Shown: positions 3,891 through 5,852 of the stretch, piece by piece
Position numbering within the stretch: the first letter of the stretch is position 1
Layout of the letters: the number at the start of each line of letters is the position of its first letter
Source: SIG452 sp045656345
GTDB lineage: Bacteria > Bacillota > Clostridia > UMGS1840
Length of the DNA: 5,852 nt
Assembly: GCA_045656345.1 (NCBI GenBank)
Contig: JAZOQZ010000087.1
Location: 1 to 5,852 of the forward strand
Direction of reading: 5' to 3'
Translations under genes and position numbers: made by a program
The notes under the pieces: generated by a model
Told to the model about the DNA's origin: nothing
Database searches by the model: none
What the model saw: only the letters and a program-made list of their open reading frames with translations

Positions 3891-4721
3891 ATGGGAATAA
3901 AACGAATCGTTGACACAGCTTTTTGGACTGACGGAAAGGTGGATGAATTCAGCCCGGAAGATAAATATTTCATGCTTTATCTTCTGACAAATCCGTTTTC
4001 CAAACAGCTTGGAATCTATGAAATAAGCATCAAACAAGCAGCCTTTCAGTTGGGATATTCAATGGATGCTGTCAAGGTGTTGATTGACCGTTTTGAAAAC
4101 AAATACAAAATGATTATGTTTTCAAATGAAACCAACGAAATTGCAATTATAAATTTTCTTCGTCATTCTGTTATGAAAGGTGGAAAGCCTGTTGAGGATT
4201 GCATACGAAAGGAAATGACCCTTGTTAAAAACAAAAAACTGATTGAAGAGGTCTTTTTACACCTATCGGGAAAGGATGGGTTGAACGAAACCGTCAAAAA
4301 AATTGTGGATTCATACATCAAAGAAAATGAAATTCAAAAGAAAAATGAAAAAGATAATGAAATTCACAATGACAATGACAATGACAATGAAAGAACGGAT
4401 GGCGAATCGTACCACGATTCGTACCACGATTCGTTAAAACAGCCTGCAAAACACAAATACGGTAAATTGAACAATGTTCTTCTAACGGAAGATGAATTCA
4501 CAGGCTTGGTCAATGATTATGGTATTGATTTGCTACAAAAGGCAATTTCATTCCTTGATTTGTACATAAAAGAAAAGCGCTATGAATCAGATTCGCACGA
4601 TGCAGCTATTAGAAGATGGGTTATAAAAGCCGTAAAAGACCGGGAAAGAAAGACACAGCAACAGAACAACAACCGCAACGGCGGAAATGTTTTTCTTGCT
4701 ATGCTAAATAATGAATCGTAG
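3891..4721 (+). CDS. Phage replication initiator, DnaD/winged-helix type
   Basis: The product has 276 residues in three parts. Residues 1 to about 112 form a winged-helix-like domain (GIKRIVDTAFWTD, DKYFMLYLLTNPFSKQLGIYEIS, LGYSMDAVKVLIDRFE, IAIINFLRHSV), the N-terminal pattern of DnaD-like phage initiators. Residues about 143-188 are a low-complexity Asn/Asp/Glu/Lys linker with repeated NEI, DN and SYHD units. Residues about 189-250 hold a second helical domain (KYGKLNNVLLTEDEF ... AAIRRWVIKAVKDRE), and the end, FLAML, is common among replication proteins of this group. It should bind the phage origin and recruit the helicase machinery. ATG 3891 is chosen because AGGAGA at 3878-3883 is 7 bases upstream; GTG 3822 lies inside the previous gene. 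Linker DNA carries tandem repeats (4326-4434) that may be the origin. A loader-like gene follows. Confidence 0.88.
   Translation: MGIKRIVDTAFWTDGKVDEFSPEDKYFMLYLLTNPFSKQLGIYEISIKQAAFQLGYSMDAVKVLIDRFENKYKMIMFSNETNEIAIINFLRHSVMKGGKPVEDCIRKEMTLVKNKKLIEEVFLHLSGKDGLNETVKKIVDSYIKENEIQKKNEKDNEIHNDNDNDNERTDGESYHDSYHDSLKQPAKHKYGKLNNVLLTEDEFTGLVNDYGIDLLQKAISFLDLYIKEKRYESDSHDAAIRRWVIKAVKDRERKTQQQNNNRNGGNVFLAMLNNES
4326..4366 (+). repeat. A-rich stretch with an 11-base direct repeat
   Basis: AATGAAATTCA occurs at 4326-4336 and again at 4356-4366, exactly 30 bases apart, within very A-rich DNA. It encodes NEIQ and NEIH in the initiator linker. Being A+T-rich and next to the CAATGA array, it is a candidate DNA unwinding element of an in-gene origin; that role is inferred. 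Confidence 0.5.
4367..4390 (+). repeat. Four perfect tandem copies of CAATGA
   Basis: Copies occur at 4367-4372, 4373-4378, 4379-4384 and 4385-4390. They encode the alternating Asn/Asp run at about residues 160-167 of the initiator. They may be iterons bound by the initiator, or simple slippage-prone repeats in a flexible linker. Confidence 0.85.
4407..4434 (+). repeat. 12-base tandem repeat TCGTACCACGAT, two copies plus a partial third
   Basis: Full copies are at 4407-4418 and 4419-4430, with TCGT of a third at 4431-4434. They encode SYHD-SYHD-S (residues 173-181). Each copy is partly self-complementary: GAATCGT (4404-4410) pairs with ACGATTC (4414-4420), and TCGT (4419-4422) pairs with ACGA (4426-4429). 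This suits a dimeric protein site and differs from the surrounding A-rich DNA. Confidence 0.85.
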
Positions 4722-4730
4722 GTGGTTTTG

Positions 4731-5141
4731 ATGACGAAAAAAGAAGCATTGCAGATTTTGGCTATTTTGAAAGCTGCATACCCTAATTTTTATACAGGCA
4801 CAATAGAAGAAGCAACGGGGACTGTTTCTGTTTGGTGTATGCAGTTTAATAACATTCCGGCTGAAATAGTCTTGATGGCTGTTCACAAGCTGATAAGTAC
4901 AAACAAATTTCCGCCTGCTGTAAGCGAAGTTAAAGAAAAAATCACAAGCATCCATTGGGAAGCGTGGCAAGAAATATCCAAAAGACAACAGTTGGGGACT
5001 GAAAATCAAGCGGAATTAAACCATCTTAAATGGATATATGAAGCAACTTGTGAATATGGGATGTCAAATAAAATAGAACCATCACTTTCACAGATGTTAG
5101 GCTGCCAGTTGCTTCAAATTGAATCAGGAAAAAGGGGGTGA
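4731..5141 (+). CDS. Probable helicase loader, G39P-like
   Basis: The product is a 136-residue protein. Its first 75 residues fit the small helical N-terminal domain of the phage SPP1 G39P loader family as I recall it: KKEALQILAILKAAYPNFY (about 3-21), VWCMQFNNIPAEIVLMAVHKLISTNKFPPAVSEVKEKI (about 34-71), with the diagnostic KFPP at 59-62. The rest is a charged helical and probably flexible C-terminus, the part that contacts the helicase in G39P. The gene follows the initiator directly, as gene 39 follows gene 38 in SPP1. ATG 4731 has AGGTGG (4720-4725) 5 bases upstream, overlapping the initiator's TAG; a GTG at 4722 would sit within that site. No DnaB-type helicase follows, so a host helicase or one elsewhere in the phage would be its partner. 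Family assignment is moderate; position supports it. Confidence 0.65.
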   Translation: MTKKEALQILAILKAAYPNFYTGTIEEATGTVSVWCMQFNNIPAEIVLMAVHKLISTNKFPPAVSEVKEKITSIHWEAWQEISKRQQLGTENQAELNHLKWIYEATCEYGMSNKIEPSLSQMLGCQLLQIESGKRG

Positions 5142-5599
5142 TGGATATGGATGTATGCGAATGGCTGGAAAGCTATAAAAAAATCAATGAATTGTTAAGC
5201 GGAAAGAAAGTTGAAAAAAAGCAGCTTCTTGAAGAGCGGCAACGGTTGATTGATATTGCAACGGACATTACAGCAAAGATGCCGGACGGGATGCCATATA
5301 GCAACACCGGAACCGTATCGCAGAAGATGCCAAATGCGGTGATTTCAAAAATCATCGTGGATGGAGAAATTGAAAATGCTGATAATGCTATCATTGCATT
5401 ACTTGATTTCAAAAAAACCATTATTACAGCGATTGAAAAACTACCCGCAAAGCAATATGGCGTTCTTCATAGATATTATATCCGCAATATGACCTATGAG
5501 AAAATTGCCGAGGATATGGGCATCAGTACAGTCCAAGTGTGGCGCATCAAGAAAAAAGCTGAAAAAACTTTATCAGATGTAATTGAATGTAATACATAA
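5141..5599 (+). CDS. DUF1492-type sigma region 4-like phage transcription regulator
   Basis: The product (152 residues) has the DUF1492 layout. An N-terminal helical segment (ESYKKINELLSGKKVEKKQLLEERQ, about 10-34) is followed by the polar insertion DGMPYSNTGTVSQKMPNAVISKI (about 49-71). Then come a long helix, and a C-terminal sigma-70 region 4-like helix-turn-helix (LHRYYIRNMTYEKIAEDMGIS, then VQVWRIKKKAEKTL, about 109-144). Such proteins (ArpU/RinA-like role) activate late or packaging genes in phages of Gram-positive bacteria. The start is uncertain: ATG 5141 forms a TGATG overlap with the previous stop and lies 5 bases after AAAGG (5131-5135), while ATG 5147 is 8 bases after the G-run 5134-5138; GTG 5138 is also in frame. 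All give the same protein from D4 on. A promoter-like sequence and a terminator follow. Confidence 0.87.
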   Translation: MDMDVCEWLESYKKINELLSGKKVEKKQLLEERQRLIDIATDITAKMPDGMPYSNTGTVSQKMPNAVISKIIVDGEIENADNAIIALLDFKKTIITAIEKLPAKQYGVLHRYYIRNMTYEKIAEDMGISTVQVWRIKKKAEKTLSDVIECNT

Positions 5600-5612
5600 A
5601 CCGCAGTATAAT
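5583..5612 (+). promoter_or_regulatory. Candidate sigma-A type promoter after the regulator gene
   Basis: TTGAAT (5583-5588) and a perfect TATAAT (5607-5612) are 18 bases apart. A second TATAAT follows at 5614-5619 without a clear -35. The -35 box lies in the last codons of the regulator gene. A transcript from here would start near 5619-5626 and meet the terminator at 5632-5666 almost at once. Confidence 0.4.
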
Positions 5613-5631
5613 GTATAATAGAAAAATATTG

Positions 5632-5666
5632 AAAAGGCATAGTCACACCGGGGCTGTGCCTTTTTT
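5632..5666 (+). terminator. Rho-independent terminator of the early operon
   Basis: AAAAGGCATAG (5632-5642) pairs with CTGTGCCTTTT (5654-5664), 11 pairs with one U-G (5640/5656), around an 11-base loop, and ends in six T (5661-5666). The wobble pair forms only in plus-strand RNA (A-C on the other strand), so it is built for plus-strand transcripts. It lies 32 bases after the regulator stop. Confidence 0.88.
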
Positions 5667-5671
5667 CATGC

Positions 5672-5701
5672 AAAATAAAAGAGAGCGTTTCAGCCCTCTT
5701 T
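5672..5701 (-). terminator. Rho-independent terminator of the minus-strand gene
   Basis: On the minus strand AAAGAGGGC (5701-5693) pairs with GCTCTCTTT (5686-5678), nine pairs including one G-U, with a six-base loop, followed by a T-rich run TTTTATTTT down to 5672. The G-U becomes A-C in plus-strand RNA, so it favours minus-strand use. The stop codon (5692-5690) is in the loop. An outer perfect pairing of ATGCAAAA (5668-5675) with TTTTGCAT (5706-5713) lengthens the hairpin. Confidence 0.75.
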
Positions 5702-5852
5702 GTCGTTTTGCATCGTTTCTTTGATTGCTCTTTGGATAAATCCATTCACGGATTCGCCCATTGAATCGGCGTGTTCCTTGATTGTGTGCTTTTGACCTTT
5801 CGGCAATCTTACTTTGATTTCATCGTAGTTGTTTTTGACATATTTATTGACT
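5690..5852 (-). CDS. Ribbon-helix-helix (Arc/CopG-like) DNA-binding protein, N-terminus outside window
   Basis: The minus-strand frame enters from the window edge and stops at TGA (5692-5690), giving 53 visible residues. NYDEIKVRLPKGQKHTIKEHADSMGESVNGFIQRAIKETM is a typical RHH domain: a DNA-reading beta strand (DEIKVRLP), helix A (KGQKHTIKEHADSMG), the turn with the N-cap ESVN, and helix B (GFIQRAIKETMQND). The full protein is probably only slightly longer, as single-domain Arc-like proteins of phages usually are. It would bind DNA as a dimer of dimers and act as a repressor or as an antitoxin. Its promoter and any partner gene lie beyond 5852. It converges on the early operon and has its own terminator overlapping the stop, so it is a separate transcription unit. 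Confidence 0.9.
   Translation of the reverse strand, partial: VNKYVKNNYDEIKVRLPKGQKHTIKEHADSMGESVNGFIQRAIKETMQNDKEG

Noticed and set aside
4326..4434. CRISPR array
   Set aside because: The repeats are 6-12 bases, directly adjacent without unique spacers, and in frame within a coding linker.
5494..5745. Minus-strand frame across the regulator end and both terminators
   Set aside because: It runs antisense to the conserved helix-turn-helix coding sequence and through two terminators, and its protein shows no recognisable pattern; the RHH frame explains the minus strand from 5690 on.

Overview
The window looks like the early (DNA replication and metabolism) region of a temperate phage or prophage of a low-to-moderate-GC Bacillota host. 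Gut Clostridia (Lachnospiraceae or Oscillospiraceae-like) fit best. The grounds are the gene repertoire (SSB, RuvC-like resolvase, DnaD-type initiator, G39P-like helicase-loader candidate, DUF1492 sigma-like regulator), strong AGGAG-type ribosome sites, very tight gene packing with ATGA/TGATG overlaps, and A-rich coding sequence. No database search was possible; family calls come from motifs and recall.

Layout: (1) 1-405 is the 3' end of a phage protein of unknown function, followed 5 bases later by a single-stranded DNA-binding protein (411-851). (2) 852-994 is the only sizeable gap in the early operon. It is strongly structured, with a long imperfect inverted repeat around a GC-rich core, and leads into a RuvC-like resolvase (995-1447). 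(3) 1471-3527 is a chain of small, overlapping, mostly unknown genes. It includes a 47-residue basic protein, a MazG-like pyrophosphohydrolase, a small Cys/His protein that probably starts at CTG, and a Cys-rich coiled-coil protein. (4) 3524-3835 is a second all-alpha NTP pyrophosphohydrolase. (5) 3891-5141 is the replication pair: a winged-helix (DnaD-like) initiator whose linker DNA carries tandem repeats that may be the replication origin, then a G39P-like loader candidate. (6) 5141-5599 is a DUF1492/sigma region 4-like regulator, followed by a candidate promoter and a rho-independent terminator. (7) From 5690 to the window end, a ribbon-helix-helix (Arc-like) gene runs on the minus strand and converges on the early operon with its own terminator.

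Working model: SSB and the resolvase handle ssDNA and recombination intermediates. The initiator binds repeats in its own gene, and the loader recruits a DnaB-type helicase that is not encoded here (host-borne or outside the window). The two pyrophosphohydrolases edit the nucleotide pool. The DUF1492 protein probably switches on the next (late) transcription unit. All genes up to 5599 are on the plus strand and most are translationally coupled, which indicates one operon. Most of this is a recognisable phage early region. The less ordinary parts are the repeats in the initiator gene, the structured ssb-resolvase gap, the double-overlap small gene, the CTG start and the duplicated gene junction.
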